A stretch of DNA of 64,000 bases from Boothiomyces macroporosus (GCA_027604185.1 JADGKB010000031.1:62001-126000), one strand, 5' to 3'; positions 9,989-21,496 are shown, counted from the first letter of the stretch. The notes: generated from the sequence alone by a model not told the origin. A program made the numbers and translations.

Positions 9989-10642
9989 CTAGGAAGAGAT
10001 GTTATTAAAATTAAAACCGATGGTTGCGAGGCTGTCGCGAGTGAATGCCGATTCAAAGTCCTTTTCTGCGCTATCCTGATTACATAATGCGTCGCATCGC
10101 TCTACCAGTTCTTGATCAACATATTTTTACCTTTGAGATTTGGCTGGTCACCCGCGACTCCTTCCACGTACTTGTAAACAATCTCTCCTGCATCGCTGAC
10201 AAGTATTGCTCCTCCCAATATTCGATTTTCTGAATTTTGTGGCGAATCTAGGAATCCCTCATATCTTGCCCTTATAGCATTGGATATCAGTTTCGGGTGA
10301 AGCAACTGAATCATTGGCATCTTGCGCAACTCTCCATCCCCCAATATTTTGAAAAACTGCAACTCTGGATCAATGAATACATTGTTCAAATTAAAGTTAA
10401 TCACATTTAGATCGCGAATATCCTTGATGATCAAGTAAACTGATATCTTGTTGAGATCTAGATTTTTAATCGCTTGAATAGTCTTTTTACACATTGCGCA
10501 ACTACATTAGCCAAAAGTACTTTGGAGTTCTTAGAATTAGGAAAAGCGAGTGGCCTTGCTTGTATAATTGATCGGCATATATTACCGAGTTACTGGAGGA
10601 TATTAGCTTAATCGCTGGCAGTATCTGCAACTTTGTTTGCAT
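9989..10642 (-). CDS. PRXL2-like redox protein, copy C
   Basis: Two introns, 10502..10520 (19 nt) and 10111..10130 (20 nt), give 204 residues starting 'MQTKLQILPAIKL'. 'LFLILRTPNCAMCKK' contains the CxxC motif; 'FIDPELQFFKILGDG', 'ARYEGFLDSP' and 'RILGGAILVSDAGEIVY' match copies A and B. It lies 57 bp upstream of copy B and 34 bp downstream of glutathione synthetase, all on the minus strand. It keeps introns at only two of the five positions found in copy B. The stop is TAG. Confidence 0.8.
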
Positions 10643-10676
10643 TCCCACGAAAAAGAATTTAACCGCCACTTATGAT

Positions 10677-12173
10677 TTATATTAAAAATGGAGAGTCTAG
10701 AACAGCAAAGCCAGCTGCTACACCACCCTCATTCGAGTTGCTACTCTTGGTTCTTAGCAAATGCCCACCACTGGTGTTTAGCAAGCAAACATCTCTATCC
10801 CCGATCCAGATACCGTAGATACCCAGTTCACTAATCACTTCAGCGTCAGATAACTGACCACGTCTAACTAGTGAGTTTCTTAAAGGTGGCGGCTTGATTA
10901 AATCCATCAGTATAAAGCCACTGCGTTCTTTAGCTGTCATTTTGTTCAATTGCACTACGATATCTTGACCATAGTAGTTGTTACCACCACCTTCTCTTTG
11001 CGGTTTGAGAACATATTTTAAAGGATCTTTTAAAGCATTTTCATAGGCTTGGATTCCTTCAGGGCTAGAGTCTAAAGGATACAATCCTGTGAATGAGGAT
11101 CTTAGCAGTTCAGAATGTTCCTTATTCAAGAATCTATTATTAGCCAAAACTACTTTTCAAGCATGTTTGGCATCGCTAATACTTGCTGCATCTTCTTGCT
11201 TCCTACTAAATGGTAAGCGGCATTAGGACACTTGATTGAAAACGATTCTTCAATAGTGGCTCTCGCTTCCCATTCAAAATCTGTTGGGTAATCACCAGGC
11301 CCGTATCCTGCTCTGAAATAGGTTACAGCAATCTCATCTGCTCCAATGTGTAATCTGTTTTCCGGCCCCTCCAGGGTTGCTAGTTGACTGATTTCATACA
11401 ATGATCTGCGAATCACCTTCACGCCGTGACTAGATGAATTAAAACTTACGTTGTAAACAATTCCTGCTCGATCCATCTTTGGTCAAAGATATTGTTTTCG
11501 TTGGGCTGAACAACCATAAGCACTTTGGCGCTATATTAACATCAATTACCCTGGGACACCATACAGAGAATGTGCTTTTGCTAACCCACTTGCAACCGCA
11601 GTGCCAGATTCATTCTTTGGGAAAGCAGAAGTCTTTATATCCAAATGCTCTGGCGCGAATTCATTGAAAAAGTCGGTTCTGTTGGCTAGATATCGGTGAA
11701 GCAAATCGGTTTTGCTAGATAATGAGGAAAATGAAGATGCGATAGTGTTCAATTCAACCTGCTTGATCATTGGCTGTTTATCAAAATGAACCAAGTAATC
11801 GGATCTATGAATCCCCATCCAAATAGTCTGCTTAGATGCTTTGCTTTTGTAGATATCATAAACGCGATGAGTAAATTCATCTGATTCGGATAAACTATGT
11901 TAGTGATTGGAACCTTTTCATGATAGAGTCTAAAAACTGTTGGTCCTTTGCTACTCTATCTACGAGAATATTGAAAAGCGGTTGTATTTTGTGGGCTAAT
12001 TCATACCCTTGTTTAGGGAACGGAGAAGGGAAGAGGGCAAATGGGGCATGGACAGCCATCTCTGTGCCAGGAGATCGGACAATAAGACCGTTGGCAGTAG
12101 CCCAGTCAATAGCCAGCTTTAACAGTTCCTGTTGCTTTTCTTCTGGCAAATTAGGTGGCCAAACTCCAAACAT
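10677..12173 (-). CDS. GSH2: Glutathione synthetase
   Basis: Four introns, 11895..11913 (19), 11531..11549 (19), 11430..11449 (20) and 11134..11153 (20), are removed to give 472 residues, the usual eukaryotic length. It joins gamma-glutamylcysteine to glycine with ATP. Family landmarks are all present: 'DWATANGL' at the N-terminus, 'GIHRSDYL', 'KQVELNTIASSF', 'NNIFDQRWIE', 'TYFRAGYGPGDYP', the glycine-rich ATP lid 'REGGGNNYYG' and the C-terminal 'GGVAAGFAVLDSP'. The start is the ATG at 12173, which abuts the start of the divergent SNAPC3 gene. The protein is cytosolic. Confidence 0.96.
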
Positions 12174-12198
12174 GTATTTTTTGAATCGGAAAAATCAA

Positions 12199-12993
12199 AT
12201 GCGCTGGACTCCCAGAACCTTCCTGGAGGAACTTAATGCAATCGATTTGACAGAATATTACGTAAAGCACCCGGAACCGAAATTGCTGGAGATTGAACCA
12301 ATCGAATTCGAATCAACTGTTTATGATATCAGTCAGATTATGCCCAAGCCGATCGAAAGGAAAGAGTACATTGAATCAATGGAATTAGTATTAGAGATCT
12401 CGTTTTATACCGACAATCAAATGGTTTCAAAGTACAAATTTCTCGGCAGCCATACACTTGGAAAATTAAGGGAAACATTGCTGTGTATGGCTGATTATAC
12501 CGTCTTGGAAAATGAAACGGACTTGTCAGAGTATATTCTGGCTGAAAGTTGTGTTTATACGGGTCAACCATCTACTGTGACTAAGATGAAAGAGTGGGAA
12601 CGAAAGCAGATTATTTTAGGGAATGAAGTGTCATTCGAATACAAGCCAATGGATACGAAACTATTGGATATGGTGCTAAAGTTTGATGCGCCGTACTTGC
12701 TTGTTCATCAGGGTACTTGTAAACACACTTTTCAAGTGAATCAGGTGCGGTTGCTGCATCCAGCGATGGATCCAAAGTATATTCAAGATTATCCTAAAGC
12801 GATATATCAGGAGAAGCTCGTTAGGCCTACATGTGCAGCGTGTAGGTATGGAGACCCAAAGTTTAGTGTATTCAATAGTCGGGAGTGCTATGACGGATGT
12901 ATGTGGTGTCATCAGTGTTTCTATAGGGTTTTTGTCAAAGGCGGTAGCGTGGATGATACCATCAAATATGTAAGGATGAATGTTACTATTTAA
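12199..12993 (+). CDS. SNAPC3-like snRNA-activating complex zinc-finger subunit
   Basis: A 264-residue intronless protein. The C-terminal half has the SNAP50 zinc-binding domain: 'HQGTCKHTF', a 'HP' before a helix, 'RPTCAACRYGD' and the closing 'CMWCHQCFYRVF'. SNAPC3 is part of the complex that recognises the proximal sequence element of snRNA promoters for RNA polymerases II and III. I chose the ATG at 12199 ('MRWTPRTFLEE'); an in-frame ATG at 12172 would overlap the GSH2 start codon. The longer upstream open frame is antisense to GSH2 and is not used. Confidence 0.78.
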   Translation: MRWTPRTFLEELNAIDLTEYYVKHPEPKLLEIEPIEFESTVYDISQIMPKPIERKEYIESMELVLEISFYTDNQMVSKYKFLGSHTLGKLRETLLCMADYTVLENETDLSEYILAESCVYTGQPSTVTKMKEWERKQIILGNEVSFEYKPMDTKLLDMVLKFDAPYLLVHQGTCKHTFQVNQVRLLHPAMDPKYIQDYPKAIYQEKLVRPTCAACRYGDPKFSVFNSRECYDGCMWCHQCFYRVFVKGGSVDDTIKYVRMNVTI

Positions 12994-13063
12994 TGAGTAT
13001 TCCGAAAAGTGTTAATAAAGTGTAATTTATGAGATCCAAGTTTAATATGATTTAATTTTTAAT

Positions 13064-14981
13064 TCATCTTAGAGATAGTTCACCAAGTAGACGTAAAGAG
13101 TTACGGGTACCGATTTCAGCGTTAGTAAGTTTGGCAGGAGCGTTTGAAGTTTGGACGGGGTTGTCTCCAAAGTCAACAGCCAAGTATTTCTGCAGCACTT
13201 CATAGGAAGCCAAAGTTACACCGAATTGTGGGGAACTACGCAGAATACGGGCGACACCTCCTTTAAAGAATGCTTTTGGCCCTTCTTCTTTCATTATTTT
13301 ATAAAAAGCATCGGTAATACCATGATATGTTGTTTGGCCTTGTCTGGCTTGTACTTGAAGACGAGTTTTAATTACATCAGCAGGGGTGACAAGATAGGCA
13401 GCAGGCATACCGGCGATAGCACCAGAAGCCAATAGCTATCGTTAATATAATTCTACCTCAGGAATAGTCAATTTGTGGCCATCAACACCTTCGTGGAACA
13501 AATCTCTCTTGATATGTGCATACACTGGGAAAAAGATACCAGAGAATGGGATATCACGGAGTAAACAAGCTCCAACACCTTTATATAGCCCAAGCAAACC
13601 TAATTGACGAACGATGCCAAGAGCTGACATTCTAGCAGGAGCACCTTCAATACCAGCTTTTGCGACTTCACCTTGCACTAAAGATCAGTGAATATGTACC
13701 TTGCAATCTGATTTTGACAATTTCCAATGGATTGGTAAATAATACCTGCGAACCACCAGCAGTCATACCAGCCAAGATTTCTGCCCAGAGAGGGGTTTTA
13801 CCGTTATCGTCCTTCAATCTACTTCTAACCAAATCGTTCATGGTCAATTTAATAGCCTTTTCAGGGGCAACACCAACCAATTGAGGAATTAAACCAGAAT
13901 ATAATCCAGCAATACCTTCCATTTTGACAACCTTTTTAAAACAATCAATTCCGTTCTTGTACAAAACTTGTCCGACAACTGATGATCTTTGATTCTGCAT
14001 TCTAGTTTTCACTAAATCGATTGGATATACTGCAGCTGCACCAATAGCACCTGCAATCGAACCAAGAGTAAAGTTGTAAATACTCTTGGCAGCTTCCATG
14101 ACAGCAGATAAACGAACGACATGATGCGATTCTCCAGATGGTTCATAGGATGGGTTGAACAATGGGGCAAATGCGACATTAGCATCTCTGTTTGAGCCAA
14201 CCAATCTAAAGAGAACATTAACTTCTAGTGGAGTAAGTGAATCGTAGTTCAAGAATGTTTTTGCAGAGGCAGAGAAAGATTCAGGAGTAACTGTAATACT
14301 TTTATCATTCATGGCATCAATCAATTGCTTGATAGTGTCTAGTCTAGATAGCACTTGATTTAGAGCAACCAATTCCACAAATGTAACAGAAGAGCTTGCT
14401 GACTTGAAGTTATTGGCGATAGTAGAAGTTGGCTTGTAACCACCCCAAGTGGTGAGAAGGTTCAAAGCCAGTTCTGTTGAAATAGCACCGGTCTGTTTAA
14501 CATCATGTTTCTTAAAGTAAGTTTTCAGACGCTCTTGGCGTAATATTTTGACGAATTCAGAAAATTCGTATACAGAGACAGGCTTGCTTCCCTGTCCCAA
14601 AGCGAATTTAATCGCGTCACTGTTGAAATCTACAAGCGGAGTCTTTGAAAAGAATTGTTTGATTTGGTCAGTAGTCAAGTTTGTTACGCCAGTCTTTCCA
14701 ACTAATCTGGATAAAATTTGGTATTCAGCATCAGGAGATTCCAAGGCCAAATAAAAATCTGTAAAATCATTCAGAGATAAAAATCCATGAGAATGAATAT
14801 CAGCTGCTTTAAAGAGCAGCTCCACGCTTGATTCGTTAGTTATCTTGAGTTTGGCCAAGTCAATGCTCTTTGAAAAATCAGCAAGTGTCATTACATGTTC
14901 ACCATTTGAATTGGAGGCGAATTTTTCAAATACGTTCTTTGCGGACTGAGTTTTCCCTAGAATTGAGTCAAAGAATTCCAT
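13064..14981 (-). CDS. AGC1: Mitochondrial aspartate/glutamate carrier with EF-hand domain (AGC1/Aralar type)
   Basis: Introns 13678..13699 (22) and 13436..13456 (21) are removed to give 624 residues. Residues 1 to about 290 form an EF-hand-like regulatory domain, with rather degenerate loops such as '[13 protein letters not shown]'. Residues about 305-590 are a SLC25 carrier with all three signature motifs: 'YPIDLVKTR', 'NPLEIVKIR' and 'TPADVIKTR'. The family exchanges aspartate for glutamate across the inner mitochondrial membrane in the malate-aspartate shuttle, under calcium control in animals. The weak EF loops leave calcium regulation uncertain here. The start is the ATG at 14981. Confidence 0.92.
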
Positions 14982-15650
14982 TGTGGCTTCCGGTTAAATT
15001 TTTAATACCTTTCGAACGCAAGTGGATTTAAATTTTTTTTGATTTTTCAAATTAGCACATGGATGTAACCTCATGTGGCTTACGAAACAACGGAAGAGAC
15101 GGTGGATGGTAGATGGATAGTGGTAATGTGATCCCTGGAACCAGAGGCGGCTACTATACAATAATATCCTTTTAAATATCAGAATGGTAGCGCCTGATTT
15201 ACAGTGTCTGTATAATCTCACTCTCTTTTTGCGGCAAAATCTTCCTAATCAATCAACGCACTTGGATTACATTTGCTCATTGTAAGCACCATAATCCGAA
15301 TATACTTTAAGCACCATAATCTGAATATACTTTAAGCACTATAATCTGAATATATATAAGCACTATAATCTGAATATATATAAGCACTATAATCTGAATA
15401 TACTTTAAGCACCATAATTATAACCATATTCTTCGTAAGCTGTAGAAATCGCCTAGCCTGCGTAGAGTATCCTTCTCGCATTAGTGTTTCTTGAATCCAT
15501 TAGACATTACGTACTCGAATGGGAGGGGCTGGTCTGTCTGAAAATACCACCATGAACTTCGTGAGGAGACACTGTATGGGCAAATAGAATGTCCAACATT
15601 ATAATTTGAAGGATTAAATTACTTGTGCCACATAATTTAACTTTGGAAAA
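14982..15650. other. Intergenic region with minisatellite
   Basis: This 669-bp region lies between the two start codons of divergent genes (carrier, minus; ERG26, plus). It holds the tandem array at 15284..15420. I see no ORF that survives inspection and no RNA gene. Confidence 0.5.
15284..15420. repeat. Minisatellite, 24-25 bp unit, five copies plus a partial
   Basis: Units begin AAGCAC(C/T)ATAATC(C/T)GAATATA and end in CTTT (25 bp) or TAT (24 bp). Copies start at 15284, 15309, 15334, 15358 and 15382, with a 14-bp partial at 15407. The two central copies are identical 24-mers; the outer ones are 25-mers, which indicates local duplication. Confidence 0.92.
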
Positions 15651-16711
15651 ATGGCAAAGGATCACTATCTGGTCATTGGAGGTTGTGGATTTTTAGGACA
15701 AGCGCTATGCACTCAATTACTAGATCGTGGAAACATCGTCTCAATCTTTGATTTAAGAATCAACGGTGCGGATCCGAGATTGGCCGAAGCTATCCAAGGC
15801 GATATTACAGATCCAGTACAAGTCAGTAACGCTTGCAAAAACAAAACAATTGTAATTCATACCGCATCGCCTATTCATGGAAAAGCAACTGCAATTTATT
15901 TCAAAGTAAATGTTGAAGGAACACGAAATGTTATCACTGCTTGCCTGGAACAAGGTGTTTCAAAACTCATTTTTACTTCATCAGCTAGTGTTACATTTAA
16001 TGGGGAGCACTTGATTAATGCCAATGAGACTGTACCTTACTGTAAAGTACATATGGATGCCTACAATGAATCTAAAGCAATCGCGGAAACTGAGGTACTA
16101 AATGCCAACTGTGAACAGCTGCTTACTTGTGCAATCAGACCAAGCGGTATTTTCGGGCCAAAGGATGCACAGGGTAGTTTTGCAATTGCAGAATCAGGCA
16201 AGAAAGGTATTCTTTCTTAACGTAGGCCAATGGAGATTAATGGTTGGTAATAACCAAAACTTGTTTGACGTTACATATGTTGATAATGTCGCATACGCTC
16301 ATATATTGGCAGCAGATAAAATTGAATGGGGAAGCGGAATTGATGGACAGGTAAATATTTTTAACAAAGGCCTTCTACATCACCAACGACCAGCCAATCT
16401 TCTTTTGGGATTACCCAAAGAGATTGCTGCATGAAATGGGATACAGAAACACCCAGAAAATCAGATTACCAAATGCTGTCGCTTTTGCAATTGGTGCTTT
16501 GAATGATTTCATTTCTTGGGTTGCATCTCCATTTGCTACCTTACATCCCACCCTTACAAGATTCAGAGTGAAATTTATGGATGCAAATAGGTATTACGAT
16601 ATTTCCAAGGCAAAAAAGCTGCTTGGCTACAAACCAATCGTATCGCTTGATGAAGGATTCAAGAGAACTGCGAATTATTGGAAAGAACAAGGCTATGGAG
16701 TTGCCGCATAA
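15651..16711 (+). CDS. ERG26: Sterol-4-alpha-carboxylate 3-dehydrogenase
   Basis: Introns 16208..16226 (19) and 16351..16369 (19) are removed to give 340 residues. It is a short-chain dehydrogenase of the 3-beta-HSD family: N-terminal Rossmann motif 'GGCGFLG', 'DITD' for cofactor, 'SSASV', the catalytic 'YNESKAIAE' (YxxxK), then 'RPSGIFGP', 'NLFDVTYVDNVAYAH' and 'FYITNDQPIFFWDY', as in NSDHL/ERG26. The enzyme oxidatively decarboxylates C4-carboxysterols in ergosterol synthesis at the ER. The two joins restore exactly the conserved blocks. Its stop is 27 bp from the convergent OPT gene. Confidence 0.9.
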
Positions 16712-16738
16712 TAAATTGATTTTATTTCTGAATTTACA

Positions 16739-19005
16739 TTAACTGGACTTTTCTAAACAATAGAAATCTAGAGAAGACTGAGGAGTGAGGATGCCTGGCG
16801 CTAGTTTTCCAGAACTGCCTACTTGATCCCAAAATATAATAATCAAACTTGCAACCGCAACACCAGAATCTAACGCGCATGCTAATATAAAATTATACTT
16901 GTCCCACCACTGTCTGCGGTATTTGAACACTACCACATTGAAGATGTAGGAAATCAAGAATGGTACCACAACAGTTGCTTGATTTGACCCAGCATGAAAC
17001 CCAATTGTCAAGAGAGGAATGTTTACATACTTCCAAAATTTCTTTGGGAATACCTTGTTCAAGTACCATGGGATAAATGGAAGTAAAAAGCCAATTGGAA
17101 ATCCTAGTAGTAAGGAAAAGTAAGGAGATGAAGGACCAAAGAATCGCGCAGGACCAATAGCACCCCAGATACCACCTGCGGTAACGAATGTGGTATAAGC
17201 TGTTGCACCCCATTCACTATTTGGATTGGCAATTAGAGCTTGCATAGTTTCCATTACAAAGAACGCACACGCAGTACTTGAAATAGAGCCAAGTATGATG
17301 CCTAAAAGTTGAGTCAAAACAATAGATATTGGCGAAATGTGCAAGTAATGTCCGATTTTCAGATCTTTGGTCAAGAATAAAGCTTGCAGCATCACATTGT
17401 ACCCAAGCGATTTAAAAGTCATTACAGGGACTATTTGACCAGGTAAAAGAAAGCCAACAACCAATTCTGTTAGCACATTGATTCCCATATGAGCGCCTGA
17501 AATTGCTTGAATGATTCCGACGGGTACAGTCATGATCACGCCAATAGCAATAGAAAGGATTGTAGCCCAGATCGGCATATGGAATGGAGTAAATGTGCAA
17601 ACTAGCACTTGAATAACTGCAAATACACCGAACCATATTAAATACATCCAATCTGCTAGATCAAGATAAGCGTCCATCAACTTGTTGTGGATATCATGAA
17701 AGTCTTTGGACTTTACGTTGGAAAATGCTTCCTTTGTTTGACGATAAATGTCACTACCATGCCACAAGAATACGTGCGAGATTATAGCAGTAATGTTCAT
17801 AAAGTGGCAGAGATAAATGATCACAAAGGATGCGGACATAAAGAAGGGTCCGTTGGAATTTTCAACACTGTGAGCCCCTGTAACGAAATTAATTGGCGAT
17901 ATTTCCAAACCTTGAGAGTCATAAAGCCTATTGCTATTGATGACAGGAACAGGATCAGTTTGGACAGTCGCATTTCCATATCCATATTTAGACTGTAATT
18001 TGGGAGAGTTGTATGGATTCCAATAATATACGATTGGCACAGCAATCCATAACCAAAACACGGACTTGAAAAAGAGGTTTAATGATGCCCAAAATGGAGT
18101 AGTAAGCGGTTCCAAATGAGATATGACTGTCCAATCGAAGGAGAGAGACAATACTCCAGGACCTTCAAAACTATCACCAGAACCAAGGAATCTAACTGTT
18201 CGATTTGAGGACACCAAACATAATACTGAGATCAAACCAAGCGAAGTAAAAAAGTATCCAGGTAGCCACTGGTATACAAACACAACAGCAAAGAATATCC
18301 AAAAGAAACTGTATCTGGACAGTTTGTACGGAGAAACATCCTTGTCATCAGTGTCATGGAAAGAAGTATATAACGCTATTTCAGGTAGAATCTTTGGCCA
18401 AACCATGGCACTCGGCTTCACCAAAAAGCGCCGACACATACCAGTCACTCCCAATCCAATCATTTGTGAAGAAAGCACCCACGCAAGTGAATTCAAAAAT
18501 GTTACATTCTTATCATTCAGCAAATGGTCAGCATATTGAGCCACTACATTATCCACGCCATAGGGATTTGATCCACCAGCAACTGCCATCAATACAATCA
18601 AGACATGCTCTTTGATTGTGAACGGACCGGGATTGAATATAGTATTTTCTGGCAGTACAACTTCCATGAACACTCCCATAGGATAGGATAAGAGTGTAAC
18701 TACGGTTGGCGGCACTCTAAAAGGGTTCTTTCGGAAACTGAACAGAGTGTTAATGAATCCAAGGCAAACACACCACAATACACCTGAGTTAGTCTATAAA
18801 AACCAAAAAAGAGCACTCGGAAAGTCAGCGCAAGAGTGTTTGGATCATCTGTAGTGGGAACAACTGAAGCAGTCCATGGGTTCTGGTCTTGCACTGTGAT
18901 TGTATCATCATCGTTATCCTGATCTATCTGTATGTAGGATGAGCCATGCTTCTTTAAACTTTTCAATTCCAAATCATGTATCTCGTTTACTTCATGATAA
19001 TCCAT
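16739..19005 (-). CDS. OPT-family oligopeptide transporter, second copy
   Basis: 748 residues after removal of intron 18784..18803 (20 nt). It aligns along its length with the OPT protein at 4053..6412: 'TDDPNTLALTFRV', 'SFRKNPFRVP', 'SRYSFFWIFFAVVF', 'GPGVLSLSFDW', 'KIGHYLHISPISIV' and the shared 'GGIWGAIGPARFFG'. The C-terminus differs from copy 1 ('LTPQSSLDFYCLE' at its end). The start is uncertain: the open frame continues to 19089 without an ATG, so I use the first ATG at 19005 ('MDYHEVNEIHDL'); an upstream exon is possible. Its only intron is N-terminal, whereas copy 1 has only a C-terminal one. Confidence 0.86.
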
Positions 19006-19196
19006 TTGAAATTGGTTTCTTGGTGGTGGGTATTTTTCAAAAGTTTTTATATCAGGGCTGGGTGATATCTCAGCCTCTGATTTGCGCACGCCTTGAATTA
19101 CTAACTGTATTCACTCACACGGTTGATGTTAGTGCTGAGTGGTTCTTATTTTTGTTCGCGTATCAAACTTGCGACGTCACCAAGTTATCTCCAATT

Positions 19197-21276
19197 ATGA
19201 ATACGGTTAAAGAAGACTGCTTTCCAAATTCAATTATGGAAAACGGGAGCTGTAGTAGAAGGAGTTCTCTTACAAGCCAAAAAATACCCCAAGAGCTGCT
19301 TCCGCTTGACCTTCAAGTCCTCCATTCGCATATTTCTCGTGTGATGAGGATTGACAGAGATTGTGTTCAACACATTACAGTGGAAGATGCGTCTTTGCAA
19401 TATCTTAACCTATTTCTATTGTATTTTATCAACGTAAAGAATTGTATGCGCGATGTTGACAGTAGATATTCAATATGAAAAGAAATTCAAGGAATCAATA
19501 GAAACTACAGACTTGATATACACGCACATACAGCATTATTCTTGGTCGCTTCTCAATTTAGATTGCAGGATGTCTAAAAGCGAGGTATTGACAATGTAAC
19601 AAAGATTGAAGACCAGGCTGTCGTGGTAATGCAATTAATTCGCATATTTTCACGACTGGACGAGTTTGCGACTAGGATTGGTGAAAAAGGAGGAATACAG
19701 TTGATTTTACAAGCTATGCAAGTGTATCCATACTGTATGCAACTTCAAATCAATTGCTCTGCGTGCCTAGCAAACTTGGCATCAATTGAGGCAAATAGAG
19801 AAATAATGCTGGATATCGGATGTATTAGATACGTTCTTGATAACATGTCAAAGGTGCTGCATGTTTAACTCCAGTTTATGAAAGACCCAGCTGTCCAAGC
19901 AGAAATCTGTGCAACTTTAGCCAATCTCGCGTGCCACAAAGTAAATGCCAAGTATATAATAGAAAATAATGGTTGCATGCTGATTTTGAAAGCGATGCGA
20001 ATTCATTTGAAGCACGTTGATCTACAAATTCAAGCTTTCCATGCATTCTCAAGTTTGGGCAAATCGTGCTTGCATATCTTGGACAGAGAAGATTTTCTAG
20101 GGCTTTCCATGAAAAGCCTAACTACTCATTTACACAACGTAGATTTAGCTTCAGGTAATCTGTACTAATCCAGCTTGCTGGCACGCCCTTGGCTCTTTGG
20201 CTAACTCTGGCATGAACATTACAAACTTCAAGAACGAACTCCTAACTCTCCTATTTAGCTCTATGAAAAAGTTTAATGAGCATCCATCTTTCCAGATAAC
20301 CGCTTGTTTTGCATTGGCACACATGTTTTTTGCAAACAGAGAACAAGTTGATGAAAACATCATATCTAAACAACAAGGTGTAGAACTAATCTTAAGTTTG
20401 ATGAAGAAGTTTCCTGATCAAGAGTCCCTACAAACAACTGCATTATTTGCGATTGGCTCAATTGTAACGAAAAGCAGTAAGTTTGATTAATCAAGGCGTT
20501 CACAGGCAAACAGTTTATGAGAATGACGGCATCAAATTAATAATAAACGCAATGCGACGTGCTTACTCAAAAGGTGAACAGGAGGAGGACCTCGAGGATC
20601 GACAGACACCAGAGCCAGTATTGTACTCTAGAGCGAATTCCAAGATCCAGTGTTCAAAACCGCTTTTGCTTCAGCTATTCGGTTCTGTTGCGTTGCTAAA
20701 TCTTTCAGAATGTGGTAAGCTTTTCTTTAATTTTTGAAAAATGCCGAGAAACAATCATTGATATTGGCGGGATTCAATGCATATTTGAGGCTTCAATAAG
20801 GGTAAAAGAGCAAAGCGATCTGTGGTTCATTATATACTATGTAAATCCAACTAATGCAGATTTTCACAAAGTTTACCAAATGCGGCGAAAACAAGACCAT
20901 TTACATGGTACCAAAAGTTTTGCCAACATTGCGAGAACTGACAAAAAAAGTTGTAACAAACAGTTTCTTGGAGAATCTGGTTGATTACGATGTTGCAGAA
21001 GATAGCTTGAGCGGGTACACGAAATATCGCTCTTGTTTGGACGGTTCAATTGAGAAGCACCTTTTAAGTCATCACATGAGAAAAGAAGTTTTATCTTCTG
21101 TACCATGCTACCAATGTAAAAGGGCTTGCTATGAAAGCCACATTAAAGCCTTTGAAATTACGTCTACCATTACCAGAAACTCTTTAATGTACTCGTTCTG
21201 CACATTGAATTGCGCCAAGATGCATACATCCTATCAGGAAAAGTCTGTATTCTGCTTTACTCCCCAAATAGAATAA
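19197..21276 (+). CDS. Armadillo-repeat protein with C-terminal Cys/His cluster
   Basis: Seven introns are inferred: 19421..19439, 19585..19604, 19854..19874, 20155..20173, 20477..20495, 20715..20736 and 20841..20859. The product has about 646 residues. From about residue 140 to 520 there are ARM-like repeats with the pattern 'LANLASIEANREIMLDIG' and 'GIQLILQAM'. The C-terminus has 'CYQCKRACYES' and 'FCTLNCAKMH', a possible zinc-binding cluster not matching a standard MYND finger. The sixth intron ends in TG rather than AG: removing 22 nt keeps exact repeat spacing, whereas the nearest AG (34 nt) deletes four residues. Function is unknown, likely a scaffold. The start ATG at 19197 follows the divergent OPT gene. 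Confidence 0.7.
20715..20736 (+). other. Candidate GT-TG intron (22 nt) in the armadillo gene
   Basis: Starts GTAAGC, has CTTTAAT as the branch-like motif and ends TTTTTG. Removing exactly 22 nt restores the ARM repeat register; the first downstream AG would make it 34 nt and drop four residues. Confidence 0.5.
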
Positions 21277-21496
21277 AATTGAATGGTTGTTATTTTCGAG
21301 TTTCTGTACGACTTGCAAGTTGAGCACAAAAATATCACTCAATGAATATCCACTCACAGTGCCACGGAATTGAGCTAGAGGGAATCGATTATACAAAGAT
21401 TGATTGATGTTCAATGTGAAAAGATGTATTCGACTCTAATCAAACTGCTTTTATGCTTTTGAATTTGCACTGGCCACAAGCTCTGCTATTCAAAAG

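Noticed and set aside
11920..12171. N-terminal extension of the SNAPC3 ORF
   Set aside because: It is antisense to the first exon of GSH2 and has no SNAPC3-like content.
18900..19196. N-terminal extension of the armadillo ORF
   Set aside because: Its first part is antisense to the second OPT gene's N-terminus; the ATG at 19197 is the first clear of it.
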